DNA of 10,454 nucleotides from Caulobacteraceae bacterium. GTDB taxonomy: Bacteria > Pseudomonadota > Alphaproteobacteria > Caulobacterales > Caulobacteraceae. Below, one piece after another: positions 1-8,824 of this stretch. A program made the translations under genes and the position numbers. The notes under the pieces are model-generated. The model searched no databases. It was not told the DNA's origin and was given only the letters and a program-made list of their open reading frames with translations. The stretch spans positions 1 to 10,454 of the forward strand of contig JAQGII010000253.1 of NCBI GenBank assembly GCA_028291305.1. Reading direction: 5' to 3'. How positions within the stretch are numbered: the first letter of the stretch is position 1; the number at the start of each line of letters is the position of its first letter.

Positions 1-155
1 TGGGCGGCTACGTCCGCTGCCTGGTGCTGTTCGACGGCAAGGACGACGGCCAGCTCAAGCTGGCCCGGCAGCAATGGTCGGCGCTGAAGGGCGGCGGCGC
101 GGCCTTGTCCTACTGGAAGCAGAGCCCGGAAGGGCGCTGGGAGAAGCAGGCCTAG
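1..155 (+). CDS. holC: DNA polymerase III subunit chi, 3' end (partial)
   Basis: Only the last 50 codons are present, read from base 3 to a TAG at 153-155. The visible peptide begins GGYVRCLVLFDGKDD and ends YWKQSPEGRWEKQA. The final block with YWKQ and the W-E-K tail is the characteristic C-terminus of alphaproteobacterial HolC; the VLFDG strand and the alternating K/R-rich helix before it fit the chi fold. From family knowledge, chi joins psi in the clamp-loader complex and links the replisome to single-stranded DNA-binding protein. The stop codon is itself the first triplet of an inverted repeat, so transcript end and reading-frame end coincide with a hairpin. The N-terminal two thirds and the promoter are outside the window. 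The assignment rests on the C-terminal block only but is fairly secure. Confidence 0.85.
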   Translation, partial: GGYVRCLVLFDGKDDGQLKLARQQWSALKGGGAALSYWKQSPEGRWEKQA

Positions 156-204
156 AGCACGTCAGGCGAAAGTGGATACCGGTTTCGCCGCCCGACGTGC
201 TCTA
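153..204. repeat. Palindromic intergenic repeat, hairpin 1
   Basis: Perfect 11-base inverted arms, TAGAGCACGTC at 153-163 and GACGTGCTCTA at 194-204, enclose a second nested stem, GGCGAAA at 165-171 with TTTCGCC at 183-189. The left arm contains the holC stop codon. The inner part, with a GTGGATACCGG core, resembles a palindromic repeat family I recall from intergenic DNA of several alphaproteobacteria; that resemblance is from memory. It could protect or terminate the holC transcript, but no T-run follows. Confidence 0.8.
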
Positions 205-216
205 ACGCTATGATTT

Positions 217-266
217 AGAGCCTTTTTATCCGGTTCAAATGATTTCATTTGAACCGGAAAGGCTCT
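217..266. repeat. Palindromic intergenic repeat, hairpin 2
   Basis: Arms AGAGCCTTT (217-225) and AAAGGCTCT (258-266) continue, after a 4-base bulge TTAT at 226-229, into CCGGTTCAAAT (230-240) pairing with ATTTGAACCGG (247-257), with a six-base loop. About 20 pairs form, an unusually strong stem, and the segment is much richer in A/T than its surroundings. It lies between the convergent holC and PhnA-like genes, so it may separate the two transcripts. No canonical U-tract follows on either strand. Confidence 0.85.
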
Positions 267-307
267 GGGCGGAGCGCGGACGGCCGTCGAGGCCGCTCCG
301 CCGGCCG

Positions 308-616
308 CTACAGCTTTTTCACGAACTCCGCACGCAGCACCAGGCCCTTGATCGCGTCGTGGCGGCAGTCGATCTCCTGCGCGTCGCCGGTCAGCCGGAT
401 CGAGCGGATGACCGTGCCCCGTTTGAGCACCTGGTTGGCGCCCTTCACCTTCAGGTCCTTGATCAGCGTCACGCCGTCGCCGTCGGCCAGCAGGCTGCCC
501 ACGGAGTCGCGCACCTCGACGGCGATCGGCGCGGCGCTCGCGGCCGCTTCGCCCGCGCTGATCCACTCGCCCGTCGCCTCGTCGTAGACGAAGTCGTCGC
601 CGTCGCCCGCGTCCAT
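308..616 (-). CDS. PhnA/YjdM-family protein lacking the N-terminal zinc ribbon
   Basis: A 102-residue protein. Residues 43-59 (LADGDGVTLIKDLKVKG), 81-84 (EIDC) and 92-101 (LVLRAEFVKK) match the compact C-terminal domain of the PhnA/YjdM family. The usual N-terminal zinc ribbon with two Cys-x2-Cys pairs is absent: the N-terminus is acidic (MDAGDGDDFVYDEATGEW) and the only cysteine is C84. The family is often labelled 'alkylphosphonate utilization', but that name comes from an early gene mix-up and no catalytic role is established, so I assign no reaction. The ATG at 614-616 was kept because an AGGGG lies 11 bases upstream; the frame is open further upstream, so a longer start cannot be excluded. 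It follows the SUMF1-like gene by 79 bases on the same strand and ends just before hairpin 2. Confidence 0.8.
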   Translation of the reverse strand: MDAGDGDDFVYDEATGEWISAGEAAASAAPIAVEVRDSVGSLLADGDGVTLIKDLKVKGANQVLKRGTVIRSIRLTGDAQEIDCRHDAIKGLVLRAEFVKKL

Positions 617-660
617 GCCGTTGTCATCCCCTGCCTGCGCCCACCGCCTTAGAGGTTGCC

Positions 661-681
661 GGCGCGAAGGGCCAGCGCGCC
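661..681. repeat. Small inverted repeat after the SUMF1-like gene
   Basis: GGCGCG at 661-666 and CGCGCC at 676-681 form a perfect six-base stem with a nine-base loop, 15 bases past the stop codon of the SUMF1-like gene and before the PhnA-like start. There is no T-run, so at most it is a weak pause or mRNA 3'-end structure. In DNA this GC-rich such stems arise by chance fairly often. Confidence 0.35.
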
Positions 682-695
682 ATGGGCGCCGGGCC

Positions 696-1580
696 TCAAA
701 GGTCGCGGGCGATGCGCAGGCCGTCGGACCAGGAATGGTCGCCGGCTTCGCTGGCCACCCGCGCGGCCGCCCGGATGTCGCCGGCGTAGTCTTCCCAGGA
801 GCCGCCGCGCAGGACGCGGGCGACGCAGTCCCCCGTCACGGCCGGCTTGCCGTCGTCGGGCGTGTTGGGCCCGTATTCGTCGTTCCAGCAGTCCTCGACC
901 CACTCCCACAGGTTGCCGTGCATGTCGTGCAGGCCAAAGGCGTTGGGCGCGAAGCTGCCGACCGGCAGTGCCTTGCCCCGCTTGGCGCCCAGGGGGTTCA
1001 GCTGGGTCTTGGAGCTGGCGTCGAAATTGGCCTGCCGGGCCGAGAGGGTTTCCCCGAAGGCGAAGGCGGTCGTCGCCCCGCCGCGCGCGGCGTATTCCCA
1101 TTCCGCCTCGGACAGCAGGCGATAATGCTTTCCGGTCTTGCGGCTCAGCCAGTCCGCATAGGCCTTGGCGTCGTGCCAGTTGACCTCGGTCACCGGCTGG
1201 CGGCCGCGGCCCCATCGGTGGTCGTCGGGCCGCTGGCCGTTGCAGCCGCCGCCCGCCACGCAGGCGTCCCACTGGGCGAAGGTGATCTCGAACTTGCTGA
1301 CCGCGAAGGCGGGAATCGTCACCCGATGCGGCGCCTCGGCGCCGCGGAACTTCTCCGTCGGCGGCGAGCCCATCATGAATTCGCCCGCCGGGAGGACCAC
1401 CATGTCGGGACAGGTGGAGCAGTCGGTGATCGTGGCGGGGGCGGGCGCCCTGGTCGCCGGTTTCGACGCCGTGGCCGTCTGCGCCCGTCCGTGGGCCGCC
1501 AGCGTCAGCACCAGACCGCTTACGGCCAGGGCCGCCAGATAGCCCGTCGGGGCCCGTCTCGCGCCCGATGGGTCGCTCAT
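696..1580 (-). CDS. Exported SUMF1/FGE-fold protein without catalytic cysteines
   Basis: A 294-residue protein with an N-terminal export signal: a short basic stretch, a hydrophobic run (about residues 14-29) and a plausible cleavage site after GRA at residue 33. The mature part is a SUMF1/formylglycine-generating-enzyme domain: MVVLPAGEFMMGS near 59-71, LLSEAEWEYAARGG at 155-168, MHGNLWEW at 220-227, RGGSW at 258-262 and GLRIARDL at the end. The two copper-binding cysteines that true FGE carries after the GGS motif are missing; no cysteine follows C252. The six cysteines present (54, 57, 107, 113, 231, 252) could make disulfides in the periplasm. Function is therefore unknown; many bacterial relatives act in unrelated pathways. 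The ATG at 1578-1580 is preferred over ATGs at 1608-1613 because AAAGGA precedes it by seven bases. It lies 68 bases downstream of the hybrid kinase gene, same strand. Confidence 0.85.
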   Translation of the reverse strand: MSDPSGARRAPTGYLAALAVSGLVLTLAAHGRAQTATASKPATRAPAPATITDCSTCPDMVVLPAGEFMMGSPPTEKFRGAEAPHRVTIPAFAVSKFEITFAQWDACVAGGGCNGQRPDDHRWGRGRQPVTEVNWHDAKAYADWLSRKTGKHYRLLSEAEWEYAARGGATTAFAFGETLSARQANFDASSKTQLNPLGAKRGKALPVGSFAPNAFGLHDMHGNLWEWVEDCWNDEYGPNTPDDGKPAVTGDCVARVLRGGSWEDYAGDIRAAARVASEAGDHSWSDGLRIARDL

Positions 1581-1587
1581 GTTCTGA

Positions 1588-1593
1588 TCCTTT
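1588..1593 (-). promoter_or_regulatory. Ribosome binding site deciding the SUMF1-like start
   Basis: On the minus strand AAAGGA lies seven bases before the ATG at 1578-1580. The two in-frame ATGs further upstream have no purine-rich site and would put an extra eleven residues ahead of the export signal. Confidence 0.65.
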
Positions 1594-1596
1594 CGC

Positions 1597-1611
1597 GATG
1601 CGTCTCGCATC
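1597..1611. repeat. Short hairpin upstream of the SUMF1-like RBS
   Basis: GATGCG (1597-1602) and CGCATC (1606-1611) form a perfect six-pair stem with a three-base loop, starting three bases upstream of the ribosome binding site on the minus strand. It also covers the two rejected upstream ATG codons. It could influence translation, but the structure is small and may be incidental. Confidence 0.4.
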
Positions 1612-1648
1612 ATGATACGCGCCGCAGCCCCGATCCACTCCCAGGCCG

Positions 1649-3265
<1,617 letters not shown>

Positions 3266-3273
3266 CTGACAGG

Positions 3274-3278
3274 TCCCT
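3274..3278 (-). promoter_or_regulatory. Ribosome binding site deciding the kinase start
   Basis: Minus-strand AGGGA is eight bases from the ATG at 3263-3265. The alternative GTG at 3284-3286 lies upstream of this site and a second ATG at 3248-3250 has no such site. Confidence 0.6.
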
Positions 3279-3290
3279 GATCGCACTATA

Positions 3291-3318
3291 CTCGAGGGTT
3301 GTGACTCAAGGGTTGTGC
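3291..3318. repeat. Tandem 14-base direct repeat ahead of the hybrid kinase
   Basis: Two adjoining copies, CTCGAGGGTTGTGA (3291-3304) and CTCAAGGGTTGTGC (3305-3318), agree at 12 of 14 positions. They lie 26-53 bases upstream of the kinase start codon. A GACTC (GANTC, a CcrM methylation site in Caulobacter) spans the junction at 3303-3307. The arrangement suits a binding site for a dimeric regulator, or a repeated element in the leader RNA. Confidence 0.6.
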
Positions 3319-3335
3319 TTGGCTCACCCGTTCGC

Positions 3336-3343
3336 GTTATAGC
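3336..3343 (-). promoter_or_regulatory. Candidate -10 box for the hybrid kinase gene
   Basis: The minus strand reads GCTATAAC, a full match to the Caulobacter housekeeping -10 consensus GCTANAWC as I recall it. No convincing TTGACG-type -35 box sits at the expected distance. If used, transcription would begin near 3329 and give a leader of about 64 bases containing both tandem repeats. Confidence 0.35.
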
Positions 3344-3372
3344 GCGGTTTTTCTGTGGCCGGGCGCCCTACG

Positions 3373-5244
3373 TCAGCTGGCAGCCTTGGCCGTCTCGTAC
3401 TTCTCCGCCGCCTCCAGCCATTCGACTTCGGCCTTGCCGAGGTTGTCCTGGGCGCGGGTGCGGTCGCGGCCCAGCTGGGCCATCTCGTTGGGCCGCTTGA
3501 ACAGCTTCGGATCGGCCAGGGCCAGGTCGATCTCGGCCAGGATCCTGGTGAAGCGGGCGACCTTGGCCTCCGCCGCATCCAGCTCCTTTTTCAGCGGCGC
3601 CAGCTGGGCGCGGGCCGCCGCGGCGGCCTTCTTGTCATTCTTGGCCGGCGCCGCCTCGGCCTTGTCGCCGCGGGCCTGCTGGCGGGCGCGGTTGAGGACG
3701 AACTTGGCGTATTCGTCCATGTCGCCGTCGAACGGGTTGATGCCGCCGTCCGCCGCCAGCCACAGCCGGTCGGCCACCATCTCCATCAGCGAGCGGTCGT
3801 GGGTGATCAGGACCACGGCGCCTTCGTAGTCGTTCAGCGCGCTCAGCAGCATGCGGCGGCTGTCGATGTCCAGGTGGTTGGTGGGCTCGTCGAGGATCAG
3901 CAGGTGCGGGGCCTGCATCGCCACCAGGTTGAGCAGCAGGCGCGCGCGCTCGCCGCCGGACAGGTCCTTGTGCTGGGTTTCCGCCTTGGTGTTGCCCAGG
4001 CCGAACTGGGCCAGGCGCGCGCGGCGGCTGGCCTCGCTGGCCTCGGGCAGGATCGAGCGGATCAGGTCCAGCGGCGTGTCCATCGGCTCCAGCGCCTCGA
4101 TCTGGTGCTGGTGGAACCAGCCGACCTTGAGGCGGCTGTCGCGGTGCATGGTCCCCGACAGCTTGGGCAGGGCGCCGGCGATCAGCTTGGCGAAGGTCGA
4201 CTTGCCCGCGCCGTTGACCCCGAGCAGGCCGATGCGGTCGTCGATATCCAGCCGCAGGGTCAGGTTCTTCAGGATCGGCTTGCCGTCGTAGCCGGCGTTG
4301 ACCCCGTCCAGCCGGATCAGGGGCGGGGCCAGGGGGCGTTCGGGCGAGGGCAGGGAGAAGCCCTGGACGTGGTCGTCGGACATGGCCGCGATCGGCGGAA
4401 GCTTGGCCAGCCGCTTCATGCGCGACTGGGCCTGGGCGGCCTTGGAGGCCTTGGCGCGGAACCGGTCGACGAAGGCCTGCAGGTGGGCGCGCTCGGCTTC
4501 CTGCTTGACCCGCGCCGAGGCGTTGAGCCGCATCTTTTCGGCCCGCATGCGCTCGAAGTCGTCGTAGCCGCCGGTGTAGATGTCCAGCTTGCCGTTGCTC
4601 AGGTGCAGGATGTACTCGACCGAGTTGTTGAGCAGCTCGCGGTCGTGGCTGATGACGATGGCGGTGCGCGGATAGCGCTTCAGCCGCGCCTCGAGCCAAA
4701 GCGCGCCCTCCAGGTCGAGGTAGTTGGTCGGCTCGTCCAGCAGCAGCAGGTCGGGCTCGGCGAACAGGGCCGAGGCCAGCGCCACCCGCATCCGCCAGCC
4801 GCCGGAGAACTCGGCCATCGGCCGGGCCAGGTCGGCGTTGGAGAAGCCCAGGCCGCTGAGGATCTCCGCCGCGCGCGACGGGGCCCGGTCGGCGCCGATC
4901 TCGATCAGGCGGCCGTGGATGTCGCCGACGCGCTCCGGCGCGGCGGTCTCCAGCTCCCTGAGCAGGGCGTCGCGCTCCCAGTCGGCGGCCAGCACCGTGT
5001 CGAGCAGGTTGATCGGCGAGGCGGCGGCTTCCTGGTCCACCGTGGCGATGCGGTAGCCCTTGGGGATGACGATCTCCCCGCTGGTGGTGTGCAGCTGGCC
5101 GAGGATGATCTTGAACAGGGTCGACTTGCCCGTGCCGTTGCGCCCGACCAGCCCGACCTTGGCTCCGGTGGGCACGGTGACGCTGGCTTCCTCGAGGAAG
5201 CGGCGGCCCCAGCCGTCGAATGTCAGTTCCTTGATCAACAACAT
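3373..5244 (-). CDS. ABC-F family ATPase, YheS-like
   Basis: A 623-residue soluble protein with two ABC ATPase domains and no membrane segments, the ABC-F plan. Domain 1: Walker A GRNGTGKST (34-42), signature FSGGW (146-150), Walker B LLLLDE (166-171), H200. Domain 2: Walker A GVNGAGKST (342-350), signature LSGGE (428-432), Walker B LLILDE (448-453), H482. The charged linker between them (about 225-310) is the segment that reaches toward P-site tRNA in the family. A C-terminal lysine/alanine-rich, coiled-coil extension (about 540-617) resembles that of E. coli YheS, as does total length. Such proteins bind the ribosomal E site and relieve or sense stalling; the specific substrate is not known from sequence. 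Both catalytic glutamates are present. The ATG at 5242-5244 has AAGGG seven bases upstream. It is divergent from ndk. Nothing suggests a resistance role. Confidence 0.95.
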   Translation of the reverse strand: MLLIKELTFDGWGRRFLEEASVTVPTGAKVGLVGRNGTGKSTLFKIILGQLHTTSGEIVIPKGYRIATVDQEAAASPINLLDTVLAADWERDALLRELETAAPERVGDIHGRLIEIGADRAPSRAAEILSGLGFSNADLARPMAEFSGGWRMRVALASALFAEPDLLLLDEPTNYLDLEGALWLEARLKRYPRTAIVISHDRELLNNSVEYILHLSNGKLDIYTGGYDDFERMRAEKMRLNASARVKQEAERAHLQAFVDRFRAKASKAAQAQSRMKRLAKLPPIAAMSDDHVQGFSLPSPERPLAPPLIRLDGVNAGYDGKPILKNLTLRLDIDDRIGLLGVNGAGKSTFAKLIAGALPKLSGTMHRDSRLKVGWFHQHQIEALEPMDTPLDLIRSILPEASEASRRARLAQFGLGNTKAETQHKDLSGGERARLLLNLVAMQAPHLLILDEPTNHLDIDSRRMLLSALNDYEGAVVLITHDRSLMEMVADRLWLAADGGINPFDGDMDEYAKFVLNRARQQARGDKAEAAPAKNDKKAAAAARAQLAPLKKELDAAEAKVARFTRILAEIDLALADPKLFKRPNEMAQLGRDRTRAQDNLGKAEVEWLEAAEKYETAKAAS

Positions 5245-5329
5245 GCGCCAGCCCTTGGCCTAAAACCCATGCCGCGGGCAAGCCCGGCGGCGGCCTGGAA
5301 GGAGCTTTTAGGAATTCTGACGCCTTACC

Positions 5330-5358
5330 TTGGCGTTGAACGGGCATGCGGCTATAAG
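5330..5358 (+). promoter_or_regulatory. Predicted housekeeping promoter of ndk
   Basis: TTGGCG at 5330-5335, a 17-base spacer and TATAAG at 5353-5358. In Caulobacter terms the boxes read TTGGCGT, 14 bases, GCTATAAG, close to TTGACGS-N10-14-GCTANAWC. The -10 box sits in a small dyad, CGGCT-ATA-AGCCG (5349-5361). Transcription would begin near 5365, about 33 bases before the ndk ATG. Confidence 0.6.
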
Positions 5359-5397
5359 CCGGCGCCTCTCCCGTAAGATTTAGAAGCAGACCTCCCC

Positions 5398-5817
<420 letters not shown>

Positions 5818-5828
5818 GGCCGCCAAAT

Positions 5829-5852
5829 CCCTCTCCCCGGCGGGGAGAAGGG
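5829..5852. repeat. GC-rich hairpin after ndk
   Basis: TCTCCCC (5832-5838) pairs perfectly with GGGGAGA (5842-5848), and CCC (5829-5831) with GGG (5850-5852) around a bulged A. It is the first of two tandem CCTCTCC-type hairpins after ndk, a repeat style I recall as common in Caulobacteraceae intergenic DNA. No T-run follows this one. Confidence 0.7.
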
Positions 5853-5856
5853 TTCA

Positions 5857-5888
5857 AACCTCTCCTCCTCGCGGGGGAGGGGTTTTTT
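5857..5888 (+). terminator. Intrinsic terminator of ndk
   Basis: AACCTCTCCTCC (5857-5868) pairs with GGGGGAGGGGTT (5873-5884), 12 pairs with two G-U wobbles, around a TCGC loop. The T-run at 5883-5888 follows. Its last two T's form part of the convergent purN stop codon (5887-5889), so the terminator abuts that gene. On the minus strand there is no U-tract, so it is directional. Confidence 0.85.
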
Positions 5889-6473
5889 ATTGCCGCAGCG
5901 CCCGGCAGAATTCGGCCAGCACCTGCGGATAGAGCGCGTGCTCGGCCTCCAGCACCCTGGCGGCCAGGCTCCCGGCGTCGTCGCCCGGCAGCACCGGCAC
6001 GCGCGCCTGGCCCAGCACCGGCCCCTGGTCCACGCCCAGCGTCACCTCATGCACCGTGCAGCCCGCCTCGGCGTCGCCGGCCTCCAGGGCGCGCTCGTGG
6101 GTGCGCAGGCCCGGATAGGCGGGCAGCAGGCTGGGGTGGATGTTGATCATCCGCCCGGCCCAGGCGTTGACGAACCACGGGGTCAGCACGCGCATGTAGC
6201 CGGCCATGGCGATCACCTCGGCGCCGGCCTCGCGCAGCGCCGCGTCCAGCGCCTGCTCGTGCGCCTCGCGGTCGTCGCCGAAGGGACGGTGGTCGACGGC
6301 GACGGCGCGCACCCCCAGGGCGGCCGCGGTCTGCAGGCCCGGGGCGTCGGGCCGATTGGACGCCACGACCGCGATGCGGGCCGGATAGTCCGCCGCTTGC
6401 GCCGCCTCGACCAGCGCCTGCATGTTGGAGCCGCGTCCGGAGATGAGGATCCCGACCCTGGCCTTGGCCGCGC

Positions 6474-6477
<4 letters not shown>
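5887..6477 (-). CDS. purN: Phosphoribosylglycinamide formyltransferase (GART)
   Basis: A 196-residue enzyme of the folate-dependent GART family, which transfers a formyl group from 10-formyl-tetrahydrofolate to GAR, the third step of purine synthesis. Markers: the phosphate-binding loop [10 protein letters not shown] (13-22), the conserved MAGYMRVL (91-98), catalytic N112 and H114 in [21 protein letters not shown] (two halves, 111-131), [11 protein letters not shown] (143-153) with catalytic D150. Length fits the short bacterial enzyme. The start ATG (6475-6477) overlaps the purM stop as ATGA, so translation is probably coupled. The stop TAA at 5887-5889 lies in the T-run of the opposing ndk terminator. 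Confidence 0.97.
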
Positions 6478-7514
<1,037 letters not shown>

Positions 7515-7519
7515 GAGAA

Positions 7520-7523
7520 CTCC
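7520..7523 (-). promoter_or_regulatory. Ribosome binding site deciding the purM start
   Basis: Minus-strand GGAG with five bases to the ATG at 7512-7514. It favours this start over the longer GTG-initiated reading, which would add eleven residues absent from the family. Confidence 0.6.
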
Positions 7524-7557
7524 GTGCACTTCCGGCGCCGCGTCCACCGATAAGCTC

Positions 7558-7588
7558 TTGCATACCCGGCGCGATGCCGGGCTATAGC
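7558..7588 (+). promoter_or_regulatory. Predicted rnd promoter, with palindromic -10 box
   Basis: TTGCAT at 7558-7563 and TATAGC at 7583-7588, 19 bases apart, slightly longer than ideal. The extended -10, GCTATAGC (7581-7588), matches seven of eight positions of the Caulobacter consensus and is its own reverse complement. Counting six or seven bases from the -10 puts the transcription start at about 7594-7595, on the rnd ATG itself. Confidence 0.45.
7565..7581. repeat. Inverted repeat between the rnd promoter boxes
   Basis: CCCGGC (7565-7570) and GCCGGG (7576-7581) are perfect six-base arms separated by GCGAT. The dyad exactly fills the spacer between the candidate -35 and -10 boxes of rnd and lies within the shared purM-rnd regulatory region, the position of a repressor operator. 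On the purM side it could also form a leader hairpin. Confidence 0.5.
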
Positions 7589-7594
7589 TAGCCG

Positions 7595-8764
7595 ATGACT
7601 CCGATTACCACCACCGCCGACCTAGCGGCTTTTTGCGAGCGTTTGAACACCCAGCCCTTCGTGGCTGTCGATACCGAGTTCATGCGCGAGACCACCTATT
7701 GGCCCAAGCTGTGCCTGATCCAGGCGGCGGGGCCCGATGTGGAGGCCGTGATCGACCCCCTGGCCGAGGGGCTGGACCTGTCGCCCTTCCTGGCGGTGCT
7801 GTCCAATCCCAAGATCATGAAGGTCTTCCATGCGGCCCGACAGGACCTGGAGATCTTCGTCAACCTGGGGGCCATGCCCAAGCCCCTGTTCGACAGCCAG
7901 ATCGCCGCCATGGCCGCCGGTTTCGGCGAACAGGTCGCCTATGACGCCCTGGTGCGCCAGATGCTGAAGGTGGACCTCGACAAGTCCAGCCGCTTCACCG
8001 ACTGGGCCCGCCGTCCGCTCAGCGAGAATCAGCTGACCTACGCCCTGGCCGACGTCACCTACCTGGCCAAGCTCTACCCCATGCTGCGCGACCGGCTGGA
8101 AGCCGAAGGCCGGCTGACCTGGGTGGCCAGCGAGATGGCGGCCCTGGGCGATCCGGCCAATTACGACGTCGAGCCCGAGAACGCCTGGCGGCGGCTGAAG
8201 CCGCGTCGCAACTCGGCCAAATACCTGGCGGTGTTCAAGGCCGTGGCCGCCTGGCGCGAACGCACCGCACAGACCCGCGACCAGCCGCGCGGCCGCATCC
8301 TCAAGGACGAGGCGATCGAAGAGGTCGCCACCCAGCTGCCGCTGGACGCCGACGGCCTGAACCGCCTGCGCTCGGTGCCCAAGGGCTTCTCCGGCTCGCG
8401 CTTCGGGCCCGAGTTGCTGGCCGCGATCAAGGAGGCCCTGGTCGATCCGGAGGGCTACGCCCCGGTGCTGGACAAGCCCAAGGCCTCGGCCATGCCCGCC
8501 AACGGCGCGGTGGTGGAGCTGCTCAAGGTGCTGCTCAAGGCGCGGGCGGAAGACGCCGGCGTCGCCTCCAAGCTGATCGCCACCGTGTCCGACCTGGAAA
8601 AGATCGCCGGCGACGACGAGGCCGAGACCGCGGCCCTGCAGGGCTGGCGCCGCGAAGCCTTCGGCGAGGACGCCCTCAAGCTCAAGCGCGGCGAGATCGC
8701 CCTGGTCCTCGACGGCGGCCGCGTGCGCGCCGTGGAAGTCAGGCGCGCGCCCAAGCCGGCCTGA
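7595..8764 (+). CDS. rnd: Ribonuclease D
   Basis: A 389-residue 3'-to-5' exoribonuclease of the DEDDy class that trims tRNA and other stable RNA precursors. The catalytic residues are visible: D26 and E28 in [12 protein letters not shown]84 in [11 protein letters not shown], and Y149/D153 in [11 protein letters not shown], where the Y-x3-D spacing defines the DEDDy type. An HRDC-type helical domain follows at about 205-285 ([21 protein letters not shown] region), then a less conserved C-terminal helical region to about 350, as in E. coli RNase D. Start ATG at 7595 gives the standard N-terminus. No Shine-Dalgarno precedes it, and the predicted promoter ends just before it, so the mRNA may be leaderless. 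A GACTC methylation-type site overlaps codons 1-3 (7597-7601). It is divergent from purM and convergent with ppx. Confidence 0.96.
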   Translation: MTPITTTADLAAFCERLNTQPFVAVDTEFMRETTYWPKLCLIQAAGPDVEAVIDPLAEGLDLSPFLAVLSNPKIMKVFHAARQDLEIFVNLGAMPKPLFDSQIAAMAAGFGEQVAYDALVRQMLKVDLDKSSRFTDWARRPLSENQLTYALADVTYLAKLYPMLRDRLEAEGRLTWVASEMAALGDPANYDVEPENAWRRLKPRRNSAKYLAVFKAVAAWRERTAQTRDQPRGRILKDEAIEEVATQLPLDADGLNRLRSVPKGFSGSRFGPELLAAIKEALVDPEGYAPVLDKPKASAMPANGAVVELLKVLLKARAEDAGVASKLIATVSDLEKIAGDDEAETAALQGWRREAFGEDALKLKRGEIALVLDGGRVRAVEVRRAPKPA

Positions 8765-8771
8765 ACCGGTT

Positions 8772-8823
8772 CGTCATCCTGCCGGCGGCCGCAGGGGGAC
8801 GCACGATCTGGTCGGGGATGACG
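8772..8823. repeat. Inverted repeat between convergent rnd and ppx
   Basis: CGTCATCC (8772-8779) and GGATGACG (8816-8823) are perfect eight-base arms spanning the whole 60-base gap. A second small stem, CCTGC (8778-8782) with GCAGG (8791-8795), is an alternative fold inside it. The outer element ends one base before the ppx stop codon. It may mark both 3' ends; there is no T-run. Confidence 0.6.
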
Positions 8824-8824
8824 G

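Noticed and set aside
239..652. Overlapping + strand frames opposite the PhnA-like gene
   Set aside because: One starts within hairpin 2, neither has a ribosome binding site or domain, and the minus strand carries the conserved PhnA domain.
3331..3355. CGCG-TTATAG-CGCG followed by GTTTTT on the + strand, resembling a terminator
   Set aside because: The stem is only four firm pairs and no + strand gene lies upstream. The segment fits better as the minus-strand -10 region of the kinase.
3635..5347. Minus-strand frame of 570 codons overlapping the ABC-F gene in another phase
   Set aside because: The product is dominated by R, P, A and G with no domain, as expected of an out-of-frame reading in high-GC DNA.
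5299..5352. AAGGAG-like site upstream of ndk that might start a leader peptide
   Set aside because: No ATG or GTG lies at a proper distance; the only in-range ATG (5346-5348) gives a three-codon frame and lies inside the predicted promoter.
3355..5376. Long + strand open frame (673 codons) opposite the ABC-F gene
   Set aside because: It mirrors a gene with all ABC-F motifs. Its translation is a low-complexity run of V, G, Q, L, R and A typical of GC-rich antisense frames.
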